From Acholoe squamosa (lineage: Eukaryota; Annelida; Polychaeta; Phyllodocida; Polynoidae), in NCBI GenBank assembly GCA_949317995.1, contig OX439038.1, forward strand, positions 806,001-870,000: a stretch of DNA of 64,000 bases, written 5' to 3'. Position 1 is the stretch's first letter. The number at the start of each line of letters is the position of its first letter. The translations under genes and the position numbers were made by a program. Positions 33,217 through 47,200 of this stretch are shown in pieces. The notes beneath the pieces were generated by a model that saw nothing but the letters and a program-made list of their open reading frames with translations, ran no database searches and was not told the origin of the DNA.

Positions 33217-35130
33217 GTCATTCCAAGATTTACTGGACATGTTCCTTGGGCATATAATAGCAAGGGGAAATACTTCTACACCACCAATAATATTGTTATT
33301 CCTTAGTGGGGGGTCATAGATTTCCATATGGTTTGGGTGAGTCTTGGGGCATAATTTATGTTTTATATGCATTTAATGTTCACGAGTGGAATGTTACTGG
33401 TAGAGTCTATCTAACCTGGTTAGGGAATATCACCAGTCTTCTCATCATATGCAATCAAGAGGTACCTGGGGGGGGTCTTCCATAAAAAAAACCTGTTGAT
33501 GTACTCTGGGAATTACCCATGCCAGGTACATATATGTGATTTTCAATGCACACCACAATCAGTAACGTTCCAGGGGCGTTACTGATGGTTACAGATATTA
33601 TTGGATAGTCAAAGTTATATTTACCACCTTGTATAGTGTTTGTAGCATTTCTTTTCAATTGTAGACGTGTCTGGCTTAAGTGAAAAGAGTACTTGGTGTA
33701 TGTAAACATACATTTTAGCACCACATATGAATAGGGAACGTTTTTGAGATGATTAGAGGTCTACTTTTATAGTACCAACTTATTATCTTGTATGGTGTTT
33801 CTATCAATTGTATTCAATTGTAGACATGTTTGGCTTATGAGAAAAGACTACTGTAATCTCTCACGTATAAGGCGCATCTCGCGTACAAGGCGCACCTAGA
33901 GTTGAAGAATATTGTCAAAAAAAAAAAATTCATAACTTTGGTTCTACTGAATGAATTTTCAAAATTCAAAAAGCTATGTGTAGCTAGGGCCCCCCACACC
34001 CCGTTGAATACCCCTATGTTATTTTTTGAGTTAGGGGGAGTGTAACATCAAAATAAAGCTCTTGGTTTCCCCCTTGCCGATCCAGGAAGAACTAAAACCC
34101 TTGTATAAGACGCGCCTTATATGCGAGCGATTATGGTATTTGGTGTATGTAAAGATACATTTTAGCACCATATGGCATGTGAACGTAGCAACAAGTGTAC
34201 AAAAAGTTGTGATTTTTAATTTTCAAAGTGATCTAAGACGCCCAAGATGGGCCTCATGCATTTTTAAATGACTCTATATATGTAGTACATATTTTATCTT
34301 TTATTATTGTTTATGTGATGCCAATGGTATATGATGATGCAAGGATGAGCTGAGATCATTTTTTGAATGGTTAATGAATAGGGAAGGTTACTGATAGTAC
34401 ATGCAATATGGCCTCTACGCAGGTACTGACTATGCAGTACAAGTATTACATATCAGGCTAATTGTAATTATTCTGTAGCTCTACTAGAAACCATGGACAG
34501 TTAATATAGTCATTGTATAAAGGATTTTGAATGAGCCAGGTTAAAATTAAGAAATGGGAGAATAAATTTCCAAATTTTCAGCGGGCCTCCCCAGCCCCAG
34601 GCCATCTTTAAAAGGGGTCTATGTCTTGCTTTTCTATCCTCTCTGAGTGTGGGTGGTGTCCATATGCGCGGGCACTGGCACATATTCGTTCCTTGAATCT
34701 CCTCTTTCCTGTCCCCTCTTTCTTACATGTGTCTGGTGTCCATATGCACGGGCACAGGCACATGTATTCCTTTGTGACGTGATGTCTAATGTACTTTTTC
34801 CGCCATGAATATGACCTTAGCTGTCGGCTTGGCGTTAAACAACCATTACTCACTCACTCACTCAAATTTTCAGAGTTTCCAATTTTTCCGCCAATGCCTA
34901 ACTTCAAGAGTTTTCGAGCCTCACTTTAGCTTTTTGGTATACATAAAGTCATACTTTTTTGGAAGGTTTTAGGGCATCTGTGATAAAAACTGACATCTTA
35001 GGAGTTGGATCCTTGAATGAACCTTTTTAATAATCCAAGATATAGGGCTATCAATAAAATATGTTATTAAGAAATACTGAGTTTGTTATTTCCAGTCCCA
35101 GGACCCCCAGGACCAGTAAATCCATATATG

Positions 35131-35220
<90 letters not shown>

Positions 35221-38200
35221 TGCAGGGCATGTCTAAGAATTACAAGTCAATCATCCCATGTTTTCAACCTTAGTCATAAGCATGGTACCCATCTGATAAC
35301 TGTTATCAACGGTAACCAGGTTCAGCAATGGTTACCTCCATATAAAGGTCCACCTCTTTCTCTATACAGATGATTGGTATACAAACTGTAATAGGAGGTC
35401 TAAAACTTCCATTTAGGCCCATCTAGTGGAGTATAGCTCCAAAGATGGGAGTGCATGATTGCATTTTAGGGTATGCGTGCTGATCAAGTCAAATACAATA
35501 AAGTAACTACAAACCTTGTTTGCTTTATATGTTATACTGCACATTAGAAGAGAGACAAATCCATCATTGTGTGAATCAGTTGTAAGAAATAACACATGAT
35601 GTGCTCTTGCAACAAGTTTCTGTGTGAATTATGCATCAATAATTAGATTTCACCATTGTTTGGTGTCGTCCCACACTGTCACTACCTAAGCAACATGGTG
35701 ATCAACTTTTCGATCTGACGCGTTTCAACATCCAACATAATCGGCCAATCTTGTCACTTTCAAATACTACTCACAACTAAAACAGACTTATTTTATCTAC
35801 AGGTCTAGATTAGTTTCAATAATTTCGAATCTTAATTACTAGTCATATCTTGACTTTGAAAAGTGTGAATGTAAACAATCCGTGGGGTTGACGATTTATT
35901 TTCACATCAAAACCAATTTTCCTTATAAAATATTTATGAATTGACAAATTCTAATTGCACACAAATACGTATTTGACAGAGGGCTTTTACATGGTATAAA
36001 GGTTTATTATAAAAAAAAGAAATCATGAATCGACTTTTGTGGACTTTGAAATTTCGCCACCCCCTGACTGCAGAAGCCAAGTCAGGACTATGTATCCTCA
36101 ATATGTGATAAGCCTCAGCTCTCATATGTCCCTCCTGGCTAATTGTGTGAGTAAGTTGTTTAAAATGTGTACAAACCTTGTCTATGTCCTCCATGTCTTG
36201 TAGAAGACGTAGGTGAGACACACTCTGTATCTTGGTGGAGTCCTCAGGAGGCGGTTGTTGTTTGAGCCGCAGTGCTTTATGGTGCAGTAGGTACTTCTGC
36301 AGCCAATACTGCTGCACCAAGGTCATCACCGAGTTCTGAAGGTCACGGAAAGATGCCGGAACATTTTCATCTGATTCCAGGTCAAAGTCAGCAGCTGTGT
36401 TGCCATCTGGGAACATGGAATACATGTGTGTATAAGACAACATTCTTTTAAGTTTTGACGACCATACAAGTACTAGAACCATTAGGGGTATAAAATGACA
36501 AAATGTATTTCCTCTAGAGCACCTTACACTGCCTCACAAGGACTTGCACTCACTACATAAACATCACATGAATATGATACATGTCAGGAATGGTCCTGAT
36601 GGGCATCAGATATGCCAAACTACTCATAACTTCTGTTTAGACTTTTTTGCAACCAAATGATACTTACTGTCTTGCTAATGAACTCAATGTTTATTATATG
36701 GACCAAGAAACACATACAGTATGGTTCAATAAATCGGTCTGGAAGATTATTTAGATCTCGATGAAGACCACAAAAAAAAAGGGAAAAAAAGACTAATCTC
36801 TCTCGTAGAAGGCACAGCCCGAGTAGAAGGCACACCCACAACTTAAAGAAGGCTGGTTCGTGTAGAATTGGTATACTGAAAAACCCCGCGTATAAGGCGC
36901 ACCCCCAACTCAGGGGATCTGGTCCGCGTACATGGCGCACCATGTGCATGGCCTGCATACAAGAGTCTCCTTGTAGTTGGGGATAGCCTTAGTTAGGGCT
37001 AAGATCAGATTGGGTATCTGATCATGATCATTTATAATCATGTATTCAATAGGAATGATTCCTAGAAGTGCCACCCGATGGAGCCAGTATACCATTTATA
37101 TACACTTGCTATATGTTTGACTTAAGAATAGATGTTCAAACTATGTTTAGATAATGTTTTGATTTAAATTCATTCCCTAACATGCTACAACATTGATAGA
37201 ATGCATGAATGTATGAAAAGAAATCAAAAGAACTGATGATACAATGTTAGAGATAAGTTCTACTTCTGTTCACACCTCATTTGTAGCATTCAAACAAATA
37301 TATGATCAGCGTCACACCCAACCTGATCTCAATTGAGATATCAGAAAAACCAGCATATAAGGCACACCCCCAACTCAAGGCAGCCTGCCTCTTGGTATAA
37401 GACCCACCTACGAGCTGATTTGCATATAAGACGCGCCTTATACGCAGGAGATTAGGGTACTACAAAATGATAACAAAACAAACTATAACAATCCTTACCA
37501 TTGAGAGCCTGCCATAAGCCATTGTTACCCAGGTTGGTCAGCCCCTCTGGTTTATAATACTTAATCTGAATCTCTCTGAACAGAAGTCGCCTCAGGCCAC
37601 GCTGTCTCGTTCTGTGAAACCGCTCAGCATCCTTCCAGAATTCTAATATCTGATATAGGATATAATATATAGTAAAAATGATAGCCTGTATAGATTAACC
37701 CTTTAAATCCCCATACTGCATATATGCAGTACTATAACACTGTATTTGGGGATCATTTTTCATCATATCAACTATTCAAATGATTGATCTGGTAATTTTA
37801 GGATGAGAAAGCACACATTTTCAGGTTTCCAAAACTGTTTAAATTGAAAAAAAATTGCACCACAATGGAGGTGAGGGTTTTGAGAGATTATTTTTGTAAT
37901 TTGTAATTTTTTCAAAGGATGCAGATTTTTTGGGGTATTTTTGTTTGTAGAATGGTGATAAAAACAGTACATGCGGCTGATTTTAATAGATGCGGGCGGT
38001 ATCCCCAAAGCTGACTATCAATTTTATGCAGCCTCACATATTTAAATTGAATATAATTGTACAGTACCAAAAGTTTTTGCTCAGTGGCTTATCAAATGCG
38101 AAAAAAAAGAGCAAAAAAAAAAAGAAGAAGAGAACTCACTCTTGCCCCAGTGGAGCCTGCGAGGTACAACCTGAACTGGCACATTCCAACAACATGACCA

Positions 38201-41200
38201 ATCACAGATCTCACAAATGTCTTGTCCTCCAAGATCCGGAACTTCTCTGAAAAATAGACAAGAATGAAATGAGCTGGCACCAAGTTTAACTCAGAGTGAG
38301 AAGCTAACTACAGCCATGGCACCAAGCTTAACTCAGAGTGAGAAGCTAAACTACAGCCATGGCACCAAGTTTAACTCAGAGTGAGACGCTAACTACAGCA
38401 ATGGCACCAAGTTTAACTCAGAGTGAGAAGCTAACTACAGCCATGGCACCAAGTTTAACTCAGAGTGAGAAGCTAACTACAGCCATGGCACCAAGTTTAA
38501 CTCAGAGTGAGAAGCTATACTACAACCATGGCACCAAGTTTAACTTAGAGTGAGAAGCTATACTACAGCCATGGCACCAAGTTTAACTCAGAGTGAGAAG
38601 CTAACTACAGCCATGGCACCAAGTTTAACTTAGAGTGACAAGCTATACTACAGCCATGGCACCAAGTTTAACTCAGAGTGAGACGCTAACTACAGCCATG
38701 GCACCAAGTTTAACTCAGAGTGAGAAGCTATACTACAGCCATGGCACCAAGTTTAACTCAGAGTGAGACGCTAACTACAGCCATGGCACCAAGTTTAACT
38801 CAGAGCGAGAAGATAACTACAGCCATGGCACCAAGTTTAACTCAGAGTGAGAAGCTAACTACAGCCATGGCACCAAGTTTAACTTAAAGTGAGAAGATAA
38901 CTACAGCCATGGCACCAAGTTTAACTCAGAGTGAGACGCTAACTACAGCCATGGCACCAAGTTTAACTCAGAGTGAGAAGCTATACTACAGCCATGGCAC
39001 CAAGTTTAACTCAGAGTGAGACGCTAACTACAGCCATGGCACCAAGTTTAACTCAGAGTGAGAAGCTATACTACAGCCATGGCACCAAGTTTAACTCAGA
39101 GTGAGAAGCTAACTACAGCCATGGCACCAAGTTTAACTTAGAGTGAGACGCTATACTACAGCCATGGCACCAAGTTTAACTCAGAGTGAGAAGCTAACTA
39201 CAGCCATGGCACCAAGTTTAACTCAGAGTGAGAACCTATACTACAGCCATGGCACCAAGTTTAACTCAGAGTGAGAACCTATACTACAGCCATGGCACCA
39301 AGTTTAACTCAGAGTGAGAAGCTAACTACAGCCATGGCACCAAGTTTAACTCAGAGTGAGAAGCTAACTACAGCCATGGCACCAAGTTTAACTCAGAGTG
39401 AGAAGCTAACTACAGCCATGGCACCAAGTTTAACTCAGAGTGAGAAGCTATACTACAGCCATGGCACCAAGTTTAACTCAGAGTGAGACGCTAACTACAG
39501 CCATGGCACCAAGTTTAACTTAGAGTGAGACGCTAACTACAGCCATGGCACCAAGTTTAACTCAGAGTGAGAAGCTAACTACAGCCATGGCACCAAGTTT
39601 AACTCAGAGTGAGAACCTATACTACAGCCATGGCACCAAGTTTAACTCAGAGTGAGAAGCTAACTACAGCCATGGCACCAAGTTTAACTCAGAGTGAGAA
39701 GCTAACTACAGCCATGGCACCAAGTTTAACTCAGAGTGAGAAGCTAACTACAGCCATGGCACCAAGTTTAACTCAGAGTGAGAAGCTATACTACAGCCAT
39801 GGCACCAAGTTTAACTCAGAGTGAGACGCTAACTACAGCCATGGCACCAAGTTTAACTTAGAGTGAGACGCTAACTACAGCCATGGCACCAAGTTTAACT
39901 CAGAGTGAGAAGCTAACTACAGCCATGGCACCAAGTTTAACTCAGAGTGAGAAGCTAACTACAGCCATGGCACCAAGTTTAACTCAGAGTGAGAAGCTAA
40001 CTACAGCCATGGCACCAAGTTTAACTCAGAGTGAGACGCTAACTACAGCCATGGCACCAAGTTTAACTCAGAGTGAGACGCTAACTACAACCATGGCACC
40101 AAGTTTAACTCAGAGTGAGACGCTAACTACAGCCATGGCACCAAGTTTAACTCAGAGTGAGAAGCTAACTACAGCCATGGCACCAAGTTTAACTCAGAGT
40201 GAGAAGCTAACTACAGCCATGGCACCAAGTTTAACTCAGAGTGAGAAGCTATACTACAACCATGGCACCAAGTTTAACTCAGAGTGAGAAGCTAACTACA
40301 GCCATGGCACCAAGTTTAACTCAGAGTGAGAAGCTAACTACAGCCATGGCACCAAGTTTAACTCAGAGTGAGATGCTAACTACAGCCATGGCACCAAGTT
40401 TAACTCAGAGTGAGAAGCTAACTACAGCAATGGCACCAAGTTTAACTCAGAGTGAGACGCTAACTACAGCAATGGCACCAAGTTTAACTCAGAGTGAGAA
40501 GCTAACTACAGCCATGGCACCAAGTTTAACTCAGAGTGAGACGCTAATTACAACCATGGCACCAAGTTTAACTCAGAGTGAGACGCTAACTACAGCCATG
40601 GCTGCACTTATGGTCATTCGTTGTTTACACAGTGTGGTGTTTGTAGTAAACAGTTAGTCTATTACCAGGGTATATATGCTTGAACTTACCATAGTCTATA
40701 TCATGTGAACTGGTAGAGAAGTGAGGGCGTATGGTCATGAGTTGTTCACACAGCAGGTACTCAAGGTAGTACTCTGAGCGTGTGAAGTATGGCAAGCGCT
40801 CCTGACGCAGCCACTTTGTTAGCTTCTGCTTCTCCAGCACCTACAGAGAAAACAAGAGATCATAACAAAAGCCAACAGTTAGAACTATGTGCTTCTCCAG
40901 CACCTACAGAGAAAACAAGAGATCATAACAAAAGTCAACAGTTAGAACTACCGTATGTGCTTCTCCAGCACCTACAGAGAAAACAAGAGATTATAACAAA
41001 AGTCAACAGTTAGAACTATGTGCATTGCATGGTCCATTAATGTTTGTAAACAACACTTGGCATCTTCTACTTGGCTTTTATCATCTACTTGGTTTTCTTA
41101 TAAGTGTGATATGTGTCTCCATGGTACACAGACGTTACTGTAAAACCTGCAGTCTAAGCCACAGCTCGGGGAAAGCCTTGTTATTGGGGTGCTCCCAAAG

Positions 41201-44200
41201 TTATGGTGTGGCATCTGCCCAATGTGAGGGCAGAATTGATATTCATAAGTAAGGGTCCCATTTTATAGTGTCATGTAATGCAGGTTTACCTGTTGCCGGC
41301 GTTTGAGTGGAGGGTCAAACTGGAAGGTCTTTTTATCATACATATACATCAGCCTCTGTGAGAAGGACTGCAAGGGAAAAGACAGAATTATCTCTGGTTA
41401 CAAAGTGGTTTAAATAGTACAAGTTGCCTATGAGACAGAATTATCTCTGGTTACAAAGTGGTTTAAATAGTACAAGTTGCCTATGAGACAGAATTATCTC
41501 TGGTTACAAAGTGGTTTAAATAGTACAAGTTGCCTATAAGACAGAATTATCTCTGGTTACAAAGTGGTTTAAATAGTACAAGTTGCCTATGAGACAGAAT
41601 TATCTCTGGTTACAAAGTGGTTTAAATAGTACAAGTTGCCTATGAGACAGAATTATCTCTGGTTACAAAGTGGTTTAAATAGTACAAGTTGCCTATAAGA
41701 CAGAATTATCTCTGGTTACAAAGTGGTTTAAATAGTACAAGTTGCCTATAAGACAGAATTATCTCTGGTTACAAAGTGGTTTAAATAGTACAAGTTGCCT
41801 ATGAGACAGAATTATCTCTGGTTACAAAGTGGTTTAAATAGTACAAGTTGCCTATAAGACAGAATTATCTCTGGTTACAAAGTGGTTTAAATAGTACAAG
41901 TTGCCTATAAGACAGAATTATCTCTGGTTACAAAGTGGTTTAGATAGTACAAGTTGCCTATAAGACAGAATTATCTCTGGTTACAAAGTGGTTTAGATAA
42001 TACAAGCTGCCTCTAAGACAGAATTATCTCTGGTTACAAAGTGGTTTATATAATACAAGCTGCCTATAAGACAGAATTCTCTCTGGTTACAAAGTGGTTT
42101 ATATAATACAAGCTGCCTATAAGACAGAATTATCTCTGGTTACAAAGTGGTTTAGATAATACAAGCTGCCTATAAGACAATTATCTCTGGTTACAAAGTG
42201 GTTTATATAATACAAGCTGCCTATAAGAGTAGTATATAGTGTTTATAAGATTACAGACTGCTGCAACTTCTCCCAGTAGCTCCTGGTGCAGCTTTTTAAC
42301 AAACATACAAAGTTTGAAGTGCCTTTTATACACAAAGATGTACTCTATCATATGATCATCGTTTTTTTTTATTAGATTATTTTTCTTTTACTATATATCC
42401 AGTCAGAAACCAACAGAGCCAAGTCTACTCACTGGTAGTGACAGGAAGACATTGAAGAAATCAACAAAGGTTTCATCCATCATTAGATGGCCAAAGTCAT
42501 CCTCAGAGATTTCTGAAAAATGATTAAAACAATTCCATTTAATGTTGATTTTTCATACTGAAAGTTGTCACATATATTTGCATTATGAATGTTTTAAGAA
42601 GGTGGCCTCAGCTAGCTCTGTGGTAGAATATAATCGTCAAGTTGCTTTAGAGTACTGCCTACTGGTGCCCCTCCTAGTAAAATAGAGATAAAAGGATAAG
42701 GGACGAGTCATTTATTGCCAGGTGGGGGGGGGGGCTTTTCAGATATAGGGGGGCATTTTGAAAAAGCCCCTTGGTGGGGGGGCAAAACCGAATAAACCTT
42801 CACATTGGGGGGGGGGGGGGGTCAAAACTAAATATGGGCAATTCAAATACCTATTGTGTCATGTCATTCCATGCATGTATCTGATTTTTTTTTTTTTTTT
42901 TTTGGGGGGGGGGGGGGCGTGGTCATTTTGCAAAATCAGTTCTTATTGGGGGAGGGGCACAATCATTTTTGTCATAATGGTTGGGGGTGGGAAAAAAATC
43001 TGTCGATTGGCCAAAATCCATCTAGCCCCCCCACCCATCCATTGGCAATAAATGACACACAATCTACTAAGCTTTCTCAGTGGAGCTGCCTTGCCCTAGG
43101 CTTAGCTTAGGTTTCTAAATAAATATTTTTAATTCATGCGATATCCAGTTACCACTTGAAAATGAAATCAAACTTCAATTAAAAGAAAATATAACTCGTT
43201 TTTCTAGTGTTATTGACATTGGGTGCACACATGGCAAGGAAATTGGTCAGAGAAAATCAGCTAAAGACAAGTGTATTAAATCTTGCTGTGACTGTGAGTC
43301 AGGGGAAATCTGCCAAATTCATGACTGACATTTTTATAATAGAACAGAAAAGGGGGGTTCGGGGCTGTGCTCACATTTTACCGACTGATAAAAGAGAGTT
43401 CCAATGAACTCTTCCATCAAAACCCCATGATCTAAGGGGCTGTATACAAATGACGTCATGCAGGAGGGGGGTCCCATTCTCCATGACCAAGCATGACAAG
43501 GGAGTCATGGGCTGCATGACATCATGTCATCAAGAAATCACAATTTACTTTGGTTTTGTCAAAAAAAAAAGAGACAAGATTTGTAAAGGTAGGAAGTTAA
43601 ATGCATTCATTTGACATAAAATATCTATTCCCTATACATGCATGCTTTCCTCAAACATCCCTCTCAATGAGTGTCATGGGCATGAATGTCAATGTTGGAT
43701 GTCCAGGGTCCACTGCTCTATCCTACCTCTAATCTAAGCCCCATACCAATTTAAAGGAGCTCTGAATTGGCGATGTTGCCACAGTGCAAAAGTGGGCGGA
43801 GTTAACTCCTCCATTCAGTCTCAGAGAGCCTTTAGAATACCCTTTGTGTTGGATCTATTTTACAATAGCACCCCATATATAGGTTGACCCCCCCCCTATG
43901 TAATATGTACCCTGACATAGAAAGATTCGAAATGACATAACTTCTATTCTAATTAATTTTTTTCCCAATTCAAAAACCTATGGGTGATTTAGGGAGTGCT
44001 TGTTTCTCATAAACAGGGGCGTGGTGGATTTCCATGTACAGGCGCAGACTGCAATATTCTCAGTCATCCCCTTTATTTCATAGTAATTCACAGGCTTTTT
44101 GTTTGCTGAAAAGGAACCCCTGTTGAAGTGTCAAAATTATTTTGCTCCACACCCCCCCCCCAATCTACCCCCTCCCCCTCTTGATAAATAATGAATGAGC

Positions 44201-47200
44201 TCTCCACCATCCTGTTGCAAGTTTTATTGGGGGGAGTCCCCAAGGGTAGACACTAACACTGGCCCGGTGGCCAATGGCCAGTAGTTTTGAGTGCTGGCCA
44301 GTGATTTTTTTCAAAACCATGCTTCCTACTGGCCCGGGTGTCCAGTGGACTTTCCCCCCTTTAATTCTGTGACTAAAGACAATTCAAAACTGTGATATTT
44401 TTTATGGGATTTTTGTGTACCAGGGACGTCAACTTGTAGGCTAATATTGCCAGTATCATAGAGTGTCTAATTTTCAACCTTTTCATCACAACTCCTGGGC
44501 CAACAGCTTTAGCTGCGGGCCCATAGATTTCCAAGGCTGTTGGCCCGGGTGGCCACTGGCTCAAAGAGGAGGCTTGGGGAGATGTTAAGCCCCCACCCCC
44601 CACAACCTCACTCTCCACACCTTTGTCTGAATGGAACTGTATGGGCTTCACCTTGATAAGGCCAAAAAGAACAAGTGCTGAAGCGATTGTTATCGCTGGT
44701 AACTCGGAAAGGAGTGTTTTTTTTTTGTATGAATGTGATTTAAATTGCATGCAGTAGGTGACAGGATGTAGGTGACCTCAGCACTGTTCTATAGAGGTGG
44801 TGCCTCCTGGTGAGTTATGAGTGAACTAGGCAGTTGCAGCTGGCTCATATTTTAGCAGGGGGGATACTGGATGTACTTAAAATAGGTGGACCAAGTATCA
44901 GAAAATCTGCCGCCTACAATATATCATATTTTTTCCTATAATTCATTTCATATTGAGTGTCAGAATAATGCTATTATAGAGAGTTATATCTTGCTACTTT
45001 CAAATTGGAACCAACCAAGAAGAAAACACTATGGTATGGCATATTCATCTCCCATTGCCCCTTAGCTGGAAACACCTCAGTTCCCCCCTACTAAATAATG
45101 AACAATGAGAACACCATTCTGCTGAAAAGGGCGGGAAAACCCGTCACCCAAAATGTCACCCCCATAGAAAAGCATTGAGTGCACCAAGTGTCTAAGTTGG
45201 ACTTCAGGTGACCTACTTTTTTTTTAACCTAAATTTTACAAAAATTATAATCTTATAAGAGGTAAATATTACACCCCATGATCTTGAACTTGTACACTAT
45301 CACATGACAGGTTTCATTTCATCTCATATTTGATGGTTTTGATGTAATTTGAGGGTAAACTCAACCACCTCTTCTCAGAAATGCTCACTTCCGGTCTTAA
45401 AAATGTCCTCAGCCCCTACCTGTGTCTTAAAACTCGGCTTTCCGAGTTAAAAATCTGTGTTTTCGGTAACATGGTCCAAAAAGTTGAGGTAGGTAGGTCG
45501 GATCTTTTTTTTTTAATTATTTTCTTTTTTTTGGTCCAAGGTCTCATATAGTCATTCTTTCCTGAGTTTTCACTGGTGGATGTTGGAAAAGTTCATTTCC
45601 TGCATGGGATATTAGAAAACCATTGGGAAATATGTCCCTACATGTCGAATAACAATTTTGGAAGAGAATATGTTTCAAAAAATTCTGAGGTTGGCCCTAT
45701 TTAGCTGAGGACGGTCGGGTGACCGGAAACAAACCTTTCTTTCTTTTGCCTAATATGCAGGTTCTACTTCTAAAGGTTTGAGTACCGGTACATATCAGAC
45801 TATTGATCTCAACAGTGTTTTAGGACCTTTTGTGACAGGAAATACTTGTCTATGATCACTACCATAATTATACTGATACAGTGCCCTGTGTATAAGGTAC
45901 AATGCACTTATGTTGTGAAGGTGCATCCCACGCAAAAGGTGCATCCCCGGTATATGGACCCATATTAGCTGAAGCTGACAGTGCTTGGCATGTTACTCTG
46001 TTTGTTGTTGATCAGTGCTAGCTCATCTTTTTTACTTTGGTTGTATAACATCTGTGATTGCCAATTCACACCCACTGTATGTCCCTTTGAACCATTTAAA
46101 TTTGTTTATACTGAGGCAGAACTCTCAACTCTCACGCATCTGGCGTGAGTCTCACGCACTCACGCAGAGCAGGCTATTTCTCACGCATTTTAGGCTTCAA
46201 AAAATCAGTATATGCTTGTAGAGTGAACTTGGCCCTTTCCTCACTGTTTGGTGTAGGAAAGTCAGCCAAATTGTCTTTATTTTTTCAAAATTTTCTTGGG
46301 GGCCAGGCCCCTCAAACCCCCCAGTTTTACCTAAATTGTGACAATTCCCCATATGTTTGGAAATTTCTGAGCGCCCCGGCAAAGTCTCACTCTTTGGCTT
46401 CATCAAAACTTGAGAGCTCTGCTGAGGCAATACGCTATTTGCATGGGGGGGGGGGTATCACTCTGCATGATCATGTTGAGGGGGGGTCAAGTGCTGTATC
46501 ATGTCGCAAATCGTGATTCTCAAAAAGGCCTCGTAGTGCAGACTCGCGAGCGTCACTGTCAGAGCAAATAGCCTTGATCCAATTTTTATAAACTATAATA
46601 GTTTTGGCAAAAGTAGTTCTACGGCGTAGGGACACTATCCTTAGCCCTTTAATTGTTTCTAGTTCTATTATAGTTTAGAGTATGTAATCATGGTTTGTAC
46701 GGCCTTACTTATCTGGATCGAGATTAATGCTAGATCACGTGACTAGATAAGCTGTACCACGTGACTACGTGGGCTTTCTGAGATCGCACGCTAGCCGTAT
46801 CATGTGTATGACGCAACATGACAAGGCCCAAGGGGGAGGGGGGTAGTCAAAAATGGTTAAAAAAAGTATGACATCATTTGTACACAACCCCTAAAAACTC
46901 TAGCTTAGAGATGGATCTAAACCCTCATCTCTGTACCACCGTGCAGAGATGAGATAGGGACTTTAGGTCAATTTTTTAGAGGCTCCATTCTTCTAAGATG
47001 ACCAGTGCACTATGTAGAGGACAGTCATACGATCTCAACGTACTTGGAATCAAGTCTCTACTCCTATTATTCGCTGAGATATTCCAGGTTGAAGTTCGGA
47101 AATTGAGCTCTATTCCTGGACAGGCTGCCAATACATAGGGTATCCCAAAAGTGGCACGTAGACTGCCTTCTGGGTGGGTAGATGGATGAGAAGTGCTTAG

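Noticed and set aside
32811..35373. Ile-Tyr repeat ORFs
   Set aside because: Translations of (AT)n/(TA)n microsatellites.
38359..40657. Plus-strand [20 protein letters not shown] ORFs
   Set aside because: Products of a 42-bp tandem unit divisible by three, lying antisense in an RGS22 intron; no flanking gene structure.
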